Part shown: positions 40,598-48,553 of the stretch, one piece after another | How positions within the stretch are numbered: the first letter of the stretch is position 1 | Layout: the number at the start of each line of letters is the position of its first letter | Assembly: GCF_013266735.1 (NCBI RefSeq) | Contig: NZ_JABSNU010000014.1 | Coordinates: 1-64,000 of the forward strand | Origin: Pedobacter foliorum | Lineage (GTDB): Bacteria; Bacteroidota; Bacteroidia; Sphingobacteriales; Sphingobacteriaceae | Direction: 5' to 3' | Length of the DNA stretch: 64,000 nucleotides | The notes under the pieces: model-generated | Seen by the model: the letters and a program-made list of their open reading frames with translations, nothing else | What the model was told of the DNA's origin: nothing | Databases searched by the model: none | Made by a program: the position numbers and the translations under genes

Positions 40598-40609
40598 ACA
40601 AATTAGTGT

Positions 40610-40711
40610 CGTCATCCTGAATTTATTTCAGGACCTCGCACTAGCAAGGGTTTCTTTCTCTTGAGAGGTCCTGATACCGGCCTTCGCTGGCATGACGAAT
40701 TCAGGATGACG
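40610..40711. repeat. Dispersed inverted-repeat element, copy B (chimeric)
   Basis: Outer arms CGTCATCCTGAATT (40610-40623) and its exact complement (40698-40711); inner arms TCAGGACCTC and GAGGTCCTGA. The centre (GCACTAGCAAGGGTTTCTTTC..CTTGAG) matches copy A, and the right arm CCGGCCTTCGCTGGCATGACGAATTCAGG also matches copy A. The left arm GAATTTATTTCAG instead matches copy C at 48.4 kb. Confidence 0.85.
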
Positions 40712-40798
40712 ATCGATTAAATAGGGACGCGCAATTATACAATTGTCCCAACAAAAAACGTACAGGATAGCACGTGACAGTGGGCGATATGGAATCGA

Positions 40799-40817
40799 TA
40801 TATTTGTTTTACAAATA
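40799..40817 (+). promoter_or_regulatory. Promoter -7 box overlapped by palindrome, upstream of GH106-like gene
   Basis: TATATTTG (40799-40806) fits TAnnTTTG, 34 nt before the ATG. It overlaps a perfect inverted repeat TATTTGT-TTT-ACAAATA (40801-40817), placed where a repressor would block the start of transcription. The -33 region carries GTGACAG rather than TTTG. Confidence 0.5.
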
Positions 40818-40840
40818 CGAAACCGAATATTACCCCTTAA

Positions 40841-43096
40841 ATGTATAAAGTCAAATTTGTATTAACATTACTGTGCAGTTGCGCCGTAGGGTTAACGTCC
40901 CTTGCCCAGAGAAACAACTTATGGAATGAATTCAAAAATCCATCCACTCTTCATAAACCTATTCCATTCTGGCATTTAAACGGTCAGCTTACTACACAAG
41001 AAATTAACCGCCAGGTTGCAGATGCAGCGAAAAGCGGATTTGGTGGTGTAGCTGTTTTGCCGGTAACTGCAGGAGCACAACATCCTACAGGACTACCTTC
41101 TCCGGGTATGAGCCCTACCTACCTGACTGAAGAGTATTTTAGTCGCTATCAGGATATATTAAAGGCAGCAAAATCTAATGGCATTAAAGTTATTCTTTAT
41201 GATGATGTAGATTTCCCAAGCGGTTCGGCAGGCGGGGCATTGCAACAAAAATACCCTGAAGCAACGCGTAAAATACTTGAAAAAACAGATACCACAGTAA
41301 CAGGCTCCAGGCAAATAGTACTTCCACTGCCAAAGGGAGTTGCAATGGCTACAGTTGCCATGAATGTAAGCAGCAAAGAAAGAATAAACCTCTCTGCAAT
41401 GGTAAAAGAAGGTAAACTGATTTGGAAAGTGCCTGAAGGTAGTTGGAAGATCATGTTTTTTACCTGTAAATTAAATGTAGATAAGATTGTTGACTACATG
41501 GATCCTGACGCTGTTCATAAATTTGTGAGCTTAACTTACGATCAGTATGCCGGTAGATTCAGTAATTATTTTGGCAATGTAATTCAGCAAACTTTCTATG
41601 ATGATGTTGGTTACGTAACCATGGAGCGTGCCTGGACCTTGGGCTTCAATAAGAAATTTCAAGAAATATATGGTCAAGACCCTTCAGTGTTTTATCCGGC
41701 TTTATGGGAGGATATTGGACCACAAACAGAAGCCGCACGTGTAGCTTTATTCAATACACGTGCTGAATTACTGGCTGAAGGCTTTCCTAAAATTATAGGC
41801 GAATGGGCAGATAAGCATGGCTTAAAAACCTCAGGACATCCTCCCGGCAACTACGAGATTCAGCCTGTTGATATGAATTTAGACATCTTTAAATTCTATA
41901 GGTACAATCACATTCCTACCATGGATGCCATCTTTTATCAGGGGCACGGAAGGGCAGGTTATAAATTGGTTAGCTCAGCGGCAGTGGCCTACGACAGACC
42001 AGAGGTAGCCGCCGAGATTTACGGTGCCTTTATGGAAGATAAGTTTGATCTGAAAATGATGTATCGCACTGCGATGGAAATCTTTGTGAGGGGCGTCAAT
42101 ACCCTCATTCCTCATGGAATGTGGTATGATGTAAAGTCTCAGTCTGTGAGAATTCCACCGCTAATTTCACCTTATAGCACTAAAATAGCTCCGGGACTTA
42201 ACGATTATAATGATTTTGCTGCAAGAACGGGCACTTTATTGCGTGGAGGACGGGATGTTTCAGAGATTGGGATTATCTATCCTATAGCCGCTTTAGAGGG
42301 ATTTTATCATTTTCAGGCAAAGGACAATCCGGGCTGGGGGAAATTTGCACCACCTAAAACAGACTATCTTAGTTTAAGCGATATACTGACTAATCAGGTT
42401 CATCGCGACTTTACCTTTATTCACCCTGAACTATTTGCAGGTAATCAATATCAAATTAAAGGCGATAAAATCGAGTTGAACAATAAGACTAATCAACAAA
42501 AATATAGTGTAATCATATTGCCCTCAGGCAAAGTAGTTTCTTATCATGCGCTAAAGAAAATAAAGGAATTCTACGATCAGGGAGGAAAGGTACTTGCAAC
42601 GGGTACTCTGCCAAGCAAATCTGCGGAGTTTGGTATGGACTGGTTAGTCGTGAAAACGCTAAAAGCAGTATTCGGTTCTGATTATGAAAAACCAGCTGAC
42701 TCAAAAATTCAGACCAATGCAAAGGGTGGAATGGCCTTGTTTATTCCTGAAGTAAATGATAGAAATATTTCAGATGCTTTAGCGGAAATGGGTATTGCTC
42801 CCGATGTTAAGTGGGACAATAACCTCGGGCCAAGTAGTGGTAATGGAGCTCTGTCTTATCTGCACAAGGTTAAAGATCAAAGGAATATCTATTATTTTGC
42901 AAACTCTTCTGACGATGTTATAAATACCAAAGTGGCATTAAGAGGTAAGATTATACCAGAGATATGGGATCCGTATACAGGTAAAAAAATGAGTGCGACA
43001 GGAGTTGCTCATATCAAATATAAGGGGTTAGATTATACTGAGTTATCCTTATCACTACCAGCGGTAAAGAGCGTTTTTATATTGGAAAAGAAGTAA
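40841..43096 (+). CDS. Secreted glycosyl hydrolase, GH106/alpha-L-rhamnosidase-like
   Basis: 751 residues with signal peptide (ending VGLTSLAQ). The opening PIPFWHLNGQLTTQEINRQVADAAKSGFGGVAVLPVTAG and NGIKVILYDDVDFPSGSAGG fit the TIM-barrel start of GH106-like rhamnosidases. EWADKHGLKTSGHPPGNYEIQPVDMNLDIFKFYRYNHIPTMDAIF follows. The C-terminal half has a glutamine-amidotransferase-like Rossmann segment (VIILPSGKVVSYHALKKIKEFYDQGGKVLATG) and a closing beta domain (YFANSSDDVINTKVALRGK, EIWDPYTGK), both usual in the group. The family is shorter here than canonical GH106 (about 1000 residues), so substrate is uncertain. The downstream GH2 gene, 105 bp away, suggests joint attack on a side-chain oligosaccharide. 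Confidence 0.78.
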   Translation: MYKVKFVLTLLCSCAVGLTSLAQRNNLWNEFKNPSTLHKPIPFWHLNGQLTTQEINRQVADAAKSGFGGVAVLPVTAGAQHPTGLPSPGMSPTYLTEEYFSRYQDILKAAKSNGIKVILYDDVDFPSGSAGGALQQKYPEATRKILEKTDTTVTGSRQIVLPLPKGVAMATVAMNVSSKERINLSAMVKEGKLIWKVPEGSWKIMFFTCKLNVDKIVDYMDPDAVHKFVSLTYDQYAGRFSNYFGNVIQQTFYDDVGYVTMERAWTLGFNKKFQEIYGQDPSVFYPALWEDIGPQTEAARVALFNTRAELLAEGFPKIIGEWADKHGLKTSGHPPGNYEIQPVDMNLDIFKFYRYNHIPTMDAIFYQGHGRAGYKLVSSAAVAYDRPEVAAEIYGAFMEDKFDLKMMYRTAMEIFVRGVNTLIPHGMWYDVKSQSVRIPPLISPYSTKIAPGLNDYNDFAARTGTLLRGGRDVSEIGIIYPIAALEGFYHFQAKDNPGWGKFAPPKTDYLSLSDILTNQVHRDFTFIHPELFAGNQYQIKGDKIELNNKTNQQKYSVIILPSGKVVSYHALKKIKEFYDQGGKVLATGTLPSKSAEFGMDWLVVKTLKAVFGSDYEKPADSKIQTNAKGGMALFIPEVNDRNISDALAEMGIAPDVKWDNNLGPSSGNGALSYLHKVKDQRNIYYFANSSDDVINTKVALRGKIIPEIWDPYTGKKMSATGVAHIKYKGLDYTELSLSLPAVKSVFILEKK

Positions 43097-43201
43097 CATT
43101 AATGATATATTAAAATCAAATTTCCATCCTCAGATTATTCTGCCAATATTTATAAGAATTAATTTTCCTTTAAGAATTATCCCTCTGTTAATATGGTGTT
43201 T

Positions 43202-45958
43202 ATGAAAAGAGTATTCCTTCAATTATTGTTCTCGCTTATTTGTTTTAGTGCATTTTCGCAGGGAACGATTACTAAATATTTGTCTGGAACAGATAAAGAC
43301 CATACCGTTCAGTGGGACTTTTATTGTACAGAAGGAAGAAAAAGCGGCGCCTGGACAAAAATAGCGGTACCCTCAAACTGGGAACTACAAGGTTTTGGAA
43401 GCTACAATTATGGCCACGATAAAGTAAAAGCCAATGAACAAGGGCTTTATAAACATGAGTTCTTATTAGATAATGTAAAGGCCAAAAAGGTATTTATTGT
43501 TTTTGAGGGGGCTATGACCGATACCAAAGTGATGGTTAATGGTCAACAAGCCGGGCCAATACATCAAGGTGGTTTTTATCGCTTTAAATATGATATTACT
43601 ACTTTAATTAAACCCAATGGAAAAAACCTGCTAGAGGTCACGGTTAGCAAAACCTCAGAAAATGCCTCGGTTAATAATGCAGAACGTAAGAGCGACTTCT
43701 GGATATTTGGCGGTATTTTCAGGCCGGTTTATCTGGAGATAGTTCCTGAAACCTTTATCGATAGGATGGCTATAGATGCTAAAGCAGACGGTTCTTTTCT
43801 GGCAGAAGTTTATACTCAGAACTTAAAAGGCGATGAAGTTATCGAAGGTCAGGTACAAAAGATAAATGGAGAAAATGTAGGTAAACCTTTTACTATTAAA
43901 GCAAATACAGCGGCAGAACATTTAGAGCTAAAAACTAACCTTGATAACCCTTTGTTGTGGAGTGCTGAATTTCCAAACCTGTATCAGGTAGTAGTTAGTA
44001 TAAAAAATAAAGAAAACATCATTCATCAGGTTAAACAGAAGTTTGGCTTCCGTACCGTTGAGTTAAGAAGAAATGATGGGTTTTATGTAAATGGAGCTAA
44101 GATAGTGATGAAGGGGAGTAACCGCCATAGCTTTTGGCCGGAAACAGGACGTACGCTGAGTCATGATATTCACCTATTGGATGTTAAGCTGATGAAACAG
44201 ATGAACATGAATGCGGTACGTATGTCGCATTATCCACCTGATGCAGATTTCCTGCATGTATGTGATTCCTTAGGCTTATATGTTTTGGATGAATTAACCG
44301 GTTGGCAGGCAAAGTATGATACGGTTGTTGGTCGTAAACTGGTTAAGGAACTAGTAATACGCGACGTAAATCATCCTTCTGTTGTAATGTGGGACAATGG
44401 CAACGAGGGTGGCTGGAACAGAGGTTTAGACAATGATTATGCTTTATACGATCCTCAAAAACGTACTGTTATTCATCCCTGGGAAAAGTTCAATGGCACC
44501 AATACCAAGCACTATCCTGATTACGATTATATAGTTAAATCAGTAGCTACAGAGGAAGATGTTTTCTTTCCTACAGAGTTTATGCATGGGCTTTATGACG
44601 GCGGGGCAGGGGCTGCACTTGATGACTTTTGGAGCATGATGATGAAACATCCCCACAATGCAGGTGGCTTTATCTGGGCATTTTTAGATGAAGCTGTTAT
44701 TCGTACCGATAAAAATGGGGTGTATGATTCTGATGGTAATCATGGAGCTGATGGTATTGTTGGCCCGCATAGGGAAAAGGAAGCCAGTTTTTATACCATT
44801 AAAGAGATTTGGTCGCCAGTATATATAGATCCCAAACCTATTGACGAAAGCTTCAATGGCAAAATACCTGTCGAGAACAGGTATGCCTTTACCAACCTAA
44901 ATCAATGTACATTCAAGTGGAAACTAGTTAAATTCCCATTGGCAAACGATAAAGCTACAGCTGCTATTGTAAAAGCTACAGGGGTACCAGCCGTGCTTAA
45001 TGTTAAACCAGGCGAAAAAGGTACGCTAAACTTAGCTCTACCTGCAACATGGTCAAAGAATGATGCGCTTTATCTTACCGCTTATGGCCCTGATAAGAAT
45101 GAAATATTTACCTGGAGTTGGTCTATAAGTGAGCCTTCTGCTATTGCCGGTAAAATGGTTTCTTTAAAAGGTAAATCGGCCATTAAAGCTGAAGAAACCG
45201 ATCAATCTCTTATTGTAAAGAGCGATGGTATCAGCTATTATTTTGACAAGTCTACGGGATACATCCAAAAAGTAGTTAAGCCTAAAGGGACTATTTCTTT
45301 ATCTGATGGACCTGTCTTGGCAGGAGTAAATACCGAACTTAAGGCGTTTACACATAAAGCTTCAAAAGGCGGATACATAGTTGAGGCCGACTATCAAGGT
45401 CAAGGGGCATTGCATGTGAAATGGATATTTACACCAGGGCAACCGGTTAAACTCGAATATCAGCATAGTCAACAAGGCGATGTTGACTTTACAGGTATTA
45501 CCTTTAATTATCCTGAAGAAAAGATTACCGGAATGAAATGGCTTGGCAGAGGGCCATATAAAGTCTGGAAAAATAGACTAAAGGGACAGCAATTTGGCGT
45601 TTGGCATAAAGCCTATAACAATGCAATTACAGGCGAGACATTTGGCTATCCGGAGTTTAAAGGCTACCATGCCGAGGTGAATTGGGTGGTGATAGAGAAC
45701 AAAGAATCGCCATTTACTGTTTACACCACCGATAAAAATATGTATTTGCAAATGCTACATCCGGGAAGGGAGAAAGATGCACTTAAAAATAATAATGTTG
45801 AGCCTGCTTTCCCTGAAGGGAGCATAGGATTCTTAAATACAATTAGTCCTATAGGCACTAAATTCCAAGCTGCGGAGGTGATGGGGCCTCAAAGCAAGAA
45901 AAATAAGACTAATGGAGAATTAATTAAAGGAACATTGTGGTTTGATTTCATTCACTAA
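43202..45958 (+). CDS. GH2 family beta-galactosidase-like glycoside hydrolase
   Basis: About 918 residues with signal peptide (MKRVFLQLLFSLICFSAFSQ). I use ATG 43202; 43193 would add three residues. Family 2 architecture: a sugar-binding jelly roll (KIAVPSNWELQGFGSYNYG, YKHEFLLDN), an immunoglobulin-like domain, then a TIM barrel (GFRTVELRRNDGFYVNGAKIVMKGSNRHSFWPETGRT, MNMNAVRMSHYPPDADFLHVCDSLGLYVLDEL). The acid/base Glu lies in MWDNGNEGGWNRG (about residue 400), and the likely nucleophile Glu in FFPTEFMHGLYDGG (about 457). Unusually, the C-terminal third resembles the beta-galactosidase small-chain domain (WLGRGPYKVWKNRLKGQQFGVWHKAYNN). Substrate is unknown; galactosidase, glucuronidase and others all occur in this family. 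Confidence 0.9.
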   Translation: MKRVFLQLLFSLICFSAFSQGTITKYLSGTDKDHTVQWDFYCTEGRKSGAWTKIAVPSNWELQGFGSYNYGHDKVKANEQGLYKHEFLLDNVKAKKVFIVFEGAMTDTKVMVNGQQAGPIHQGGFYRFKYDITTLIKPNGKNLLEVTVSKTSENASVNNAERKSDFWIFGGIFRPVYLEIVPETFIDRMAIDAKADGSFLAEVYTQNLKGDEVIEGQVQKINGENVGKPFTIKANTAAEHLELKTNLDNPLLWSAEFPNLYQVVVSIKNKENIIHQVKQKFGFRTVELRRNDGFYVNGAKIVMKGSNRHSFWPETGRTLSHDIHLLDVKLMKQMNMNAVRMSHYPPDADFLHVCDSLGLYVLDELTGWQAKYDTVVGRKLVKELVIRDVNHPSVVMWDNGNEGGWNRGLDNDYALYDPQKRTVIHPWEKFNGTNTKHYPDYDYIVKSVATEEDVFFPTEFMHGLYDGGAGAALDDFWSMMMKHPHNAGGFIWAFLDEAVIRTDKNGVYDSDGNHGADGIVGPHREKEASFYTIKEIWSPVYIDPKPIDESFNGKIPVENRYAFTNLNQCTFKWKLVKFPLANDKATAAIVKATGVPAVLNVKPGEKGTLNLALPATWSKNDALYLTAYGPDKNEIFTWSWSISEPSAIAGKMVSLKGKSAIKAEETDQSLIVKSDGISYYFDKSTGYIQKVVKPKGTISLSDGPVLAGVNTELKAFTHKASKGGYIVEADYQGQGALHVKWIFTPGQPVKLEYQHSQQGDVDFTGITFNYPEEKITGMKWLGRGPYKVWKNRLKGQQFGVWHKAYNNAITGETFGYPEFKGYHAEVNWVVIENKESPFTVYTTDKNMYLQMLHPGREKDALKNNNVEPAFPEGSIGFLNTISPIGTKFQAAEVMGPQSKKNKTNGELIKGTLWFDFIH

Positions 45959-45976
45959 CTCCAAAAGCTATATTGT

Positions 45977-46186
45977 TTATTCTTTTTCAATGCAGAATAC
46001 ATCTTTCTTAACTTTTGCCAAGCTATTGATCATTCCGGCATTTAGAACTTTAACTCCATTTCTATCATAGTGGACCCAGATGTATTGGTCGGTGGTTTTA
46101 TTGGGGGAGTCAAAAATCTTAAAAGCGAGGGGAGACAGATTTGCAATAATCATTGCAATTATCAGAGGGTTTATTTTTCTTCTCAT
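45977..46186 (-). CDS. Small membrane-anchored protein of unknown function
   Basis: A 69-residue protein with a basic start and one hydrophobic helix (INPLIIAMIIANLSPLAFKIF), followed by a short presumably periplasmic domain (YIWVHYDRNGVKVLNAGMINSLAKVKKDVFCIEKE). It overlaps the MauE-like gene by 4 bp (ATGA), which shows that it is translated from the same message. I do not recognise a family. It is probably a partner of the MauE-like protein. Confidence 0.55.
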   Translation of the reverse strand: MRRKINPLIIAMIIANLSPLAFKIFDSPNKTTDQYIWVHYDRNGVKVLNAGMINSLAKVKKDVFCIEKE

Positions 46187-46644
46187 GATGTTTTTCGTTT
46201 ATAGTAAACCGAGTTCAATAATTTAAGTCCGTAATTTCTCCAGATCACATAAGCAGAAGTGGTTATTAGTATTGCATTTATAATAATATGGCTAGTCCAA
46301 TTCAAGTGAGCAGATATACCTCCACAACTGCAAGGGAGATTTTCATAGTTCCAAATTAAGGTGATGAGGTAAATTTCAAAGACACTCAATAAAATTAATG
46401 CGCCTAATAAACCAAATAGCCTGTAACGGCCAAAGCATAACATAAGGGCAATTGTTAATTGAATTAATGGAATTGAGATACCAATAAGGGATGCGTTTTT
46501 TGTAATTACACTCCAGGGAATTAGTTGCAATTGAAAAGCAAACCGATCCTGATAAATGAGTTTATTCATTGCCGTATAACTAGATAACACGATTAAAAGT
46601 AATGCACTCACTTGTGTTATAAACTCGTTCTTCTTAAACAGCAT
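46183..46644 (-). CDS. MauE/DoxX-like redox-associated membrane protein
   Basis: A 153-residue protein with four hydrophobic helices (about 10-28, 45-70, 72-98, 115-135). It has the MauE-type motif ENLPCSCGGISAHLNWTSHIIIN with a Cys-Ser-Cys pair at the membrane face. MauE is needed for maturation of methylamine dehydrogenase disulfides. In Bacteroidota, similar proteins are common without that enzyme and are thought to pass electrons for disulfide exchange; that role is inference here. It is cotranscribed with the small protein downstream and divergent from a MocR-type regulator. Confidence 0.78.
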   Translation of the reverse strand: MLFKKNEFITQVSALLLIVLSSYTAMNKLIYQDRFAFQLQLIPWSVITKNASLIGISIPLIQLTIALMLCFGRYRLFGLLGALILLSVFEIYLITLIWNYENLPCSCGGISAHLNWTSHIIINAILITTSAYVIWRNYGLKLLNSVYYKRKTS

Positions 46645-46801
46645 ATTTTATTACAGTTAATCATTAAATTGTTGTCTTAAATAAAATTGTGTGTTTCGTG
46701 TTTAAACGAAGTTCTCTAATCGATGCGGAATAGCTTGGACTCAATTCGGCCTTTTTTATTGGACTCACTTTTATCACTAACTTAATTTCAACATTCAGGT
46801 A

Positions 46802-46809
46802 TATATTTG
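46802..46809 (+). promoter_or_regulatory. Promoter -7 box TATATTTG for the MocR-type regulator
   Basis: TATATTTG fits TAnnTTTG, 37 nt before the ATG at 46847. The -33 box is not clear. It lies in a 202-bp divergent region shared with the MauE-like gene. Confidence 0.5.
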
Positions 46810-46846
46810 ATCAACTGAATTTTAATTATAAATTAACCTTATCTCA

Positions 46847-48322
46847 ATGAAAAGTTCTTACCCCTTTAATTGGCAAATTCCTCAATTAGATAAAAAACGC
46901 TGTAGTCGGCAAATTGAAGATTTTATCATCGCCAATATTCAATCTAAAAATCTGCGATCCGGAGATATACTTCCAGCATACCGAACACTGGCAGAAATCA
47001 ATGATGTAAGTTTAAATACAGTAAGAAGAGCTTATTCCAGGTTGGTTGGCTCTCGCTGGATCCATACAATAGGTGGTTCAGGAACCTTTGTTTCAGATCG
47101 ATCAGCAGAACCTAAATCTTATATGGATCGCACCTTGAGTGATGAATTCTCAGGGGGACTAAATTTCACTCTTAAAGAACCCGATCAAAAGCAAAAGTCT
47201 TTGCCATCATTTACATTTGTAGGAACGGATTTTCCTAATCCATCTCTTTTTCCGGAAGACAAATTCTTTAGGTATTGCAACAAACACCGCATTGGAACGG
47301 CAAAGATTTCGCAATCCGAATTTCTGAAGGCCTATGCCGGTAAATATTTAAAAGACGTGGTTATCGATGACTTGAATAAACATAGAGGTTTTGGAGTCAA
47401 TGCTGATTTAGTAAGGATCTTTAACGGAAGGGAAGAAAGTCTGAAAAGAGTTTTCAATGTAATCGTTTGCCCTGGAGAATTAGTGATTAATACTGCAATT
47501 TATGATCCTCTGATTGATTTAGTTTTACAGGATATTGGAGCAACTGCATTAGATTTAAAATCTAGCGATCCGGGGTTTTTGATAAGGCTTGAAGAGATCT
47601 TTATAGAAAGGGAAGTAAAAGCTGTTTATATCCGCCCCCAGTGCAGCTTTCCTGAAAGTTTTACTTTAAATACGGAAGAGTGTAATCGGCTAATTGCACT
47701 GGCAAAAAAATACAATGTATGTATTGTTGAGGAAGATGACGATCATGAGTTCTGGCTCGGAAGTGTTCCTTATAAAGCACTTACCTGTTATGATCACGAT
47801 GGGTTTGTAATTTATCTGGGAGCATTAAGTAAAGCGCGTCCTAATATGCAGTCGCTGCGGATAGTTGTGGCGTCTAGTTATCTTATCAAGATGATGGATT
47901 CTTTTTTTGTTCCTACTGTTGACAATCGGGATATTATTGAAGAGAAAGGAATTGCTGATATGATCTCAAACGGTGATCTGGAAGATTATAGAAGAAATGT
48001 AAGGCTATTGGCGCGAAAAAACAGGGATGCACTGGATATGATATTGCAGAACTATCTTGGGGAGTATATCAGTTATGTAGTACCGGAACACGGACTCACT
48101 TTTTGGCTCCATTTCGATGACCGTTTCGATTTGAACCCAATATTATCAAGGATGAAAGAGCTAGGTCTTCCAATTCCTTTTCACCCAAAAAACAAATTTT
48201 CTAGTGCTAAGCTAAATGATATGCTATTGGGTTTTGGCGCTTTTGATATCAGAGAAGCGGAAAGCGGAGGGAAACTGCTTTCAAAGCTTTTAAAAGAGCA
48301 TGATAGGGAATCGAAGAAGTAG
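46847..48322 (+). CDS. MocR-type regulator: GntR winged helix fused to aminotransferase-like domain
   Basis: 491 residues. Residues about 15-90 are a GntR winged helix (RQIEDFIIANIQSKNLRSGDILPAYRTLAEINDVSLNTVRRAYSRLVGSRWIHTIGGSGTFV). The remainder is a class I aminotransferase fold used as a PLP-dependent sensor: YIRPQCSFPESFTLN, IVEEDDDHEFWLG (with the cofactor-ring Asp region) and YLGALSKARPNMQSLRIVV (likely PLP Lys). The usual P-x-x-Q-x-P-T motif has degenerated to RPQCSFPES, and the GxR segment after the Lys is altered, so catalysis is unlikely. MocR proteins typically control vitamin B6, GABA or amino acid genes; the divergent MauE-like gene is one possible target. Confidence 0.85.
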   Translation: MKSSYPFNWQIPQLDKKRCSRQIEDFIIANIQSKNLRSGDILPAYRTLAEINDVSLNTVRRAYSRLVGSRWIHTIGGSGTFVSDRSAEPKSYMDRTLSDEFSGGLNFTLKEPDQKQKSLPSFTFVGTDFPNPSLFPEDKFFRYCNKHRIGTAKISQSEFLKAYAGKYLKDVVIDDLNKHRGFGVNADLVRIFNGREESLKRVFNVIVCPGELVINTAIYDPLIDLVLQDIGATALDLKSSDPGFLIRLEEIFIEREVKAVYIRPQCSFPESFTLNTEECNRLIALAKKYNVCIVEEDDDHEFWLGSVPYKALTCYDHDGFVIYLGALSKARPNMQSLRIVVASSYLIKMMDSFFVPTVDNRDIIEEKGIADMISNGDLEDYRRNVRLLARKNRDALDMILQNYLGEYISYVVPEHGLTFWLHFDDRFDLNPILSRMKELGLPIPFHPKNKFSSAKLNDMLLGFGAFDIREAESGGKLLSKLLKEHDRESKK

Positions 48323-48326
48323 GGGG

Positions 48327-48546
48327 CGTTATTCCGCTATTCTGTTTGGCTCTGCTTCAGCTATTCTGTTTGGCTCCCTTCCCCTGTGCTAGTCCGCTCG
48401 TCATTCTGAATTTATTTCAGAACCTCTCACATGCTATTCTTACACCTGCTTAAGAGGGGTTCTGAAATAAATTCAGAATGACGAGTTGTACTAGCAGAAT
48501 GACGAGTTGTACTAGCAGAATGACGAGTTGTACTAACAGAATAACG
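48327..48546. repeat. Composite inverted and tandem repeat element, copy C
   Basis: The core palindrome has arm CGTCATTCTGAATTTATTTC.. at 48399-48426 pairing with 48454-48483 through a 2-nt bulge. Right of it are three tandem 21-bp units (AGAATGACGAGTTGTACTAGC) at 48475-48537 plus a partial fourth to 48546. Left of it are two copies of GCTATTCTGTTTGGCTC (48336-48352, 48360-48376; period 24). The outermost words CGTTATTC (48327-48334) and GAATAACG (48539-48546) are inverted. The whole fills the gap between two convergent genes. Confidence 0.85.
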
Positions 48547-48553
48547 TTCTTTA

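Noticed and set aside
40431..40664. 77-codon open frame overlapping the CDGSH gene, translation ending VVILNLFQDLALARVSFS
   Set aside because: It is a shifted frame of the CDGSH gene that runs into the palindromic element; the ending is the usual translation of such repeats, not a protein.
48475..48546. Tandem 21-bp units considered as a CRISPR array
   Set aside because: The units abut with no spacers, only three exist, and there are no cas genes.
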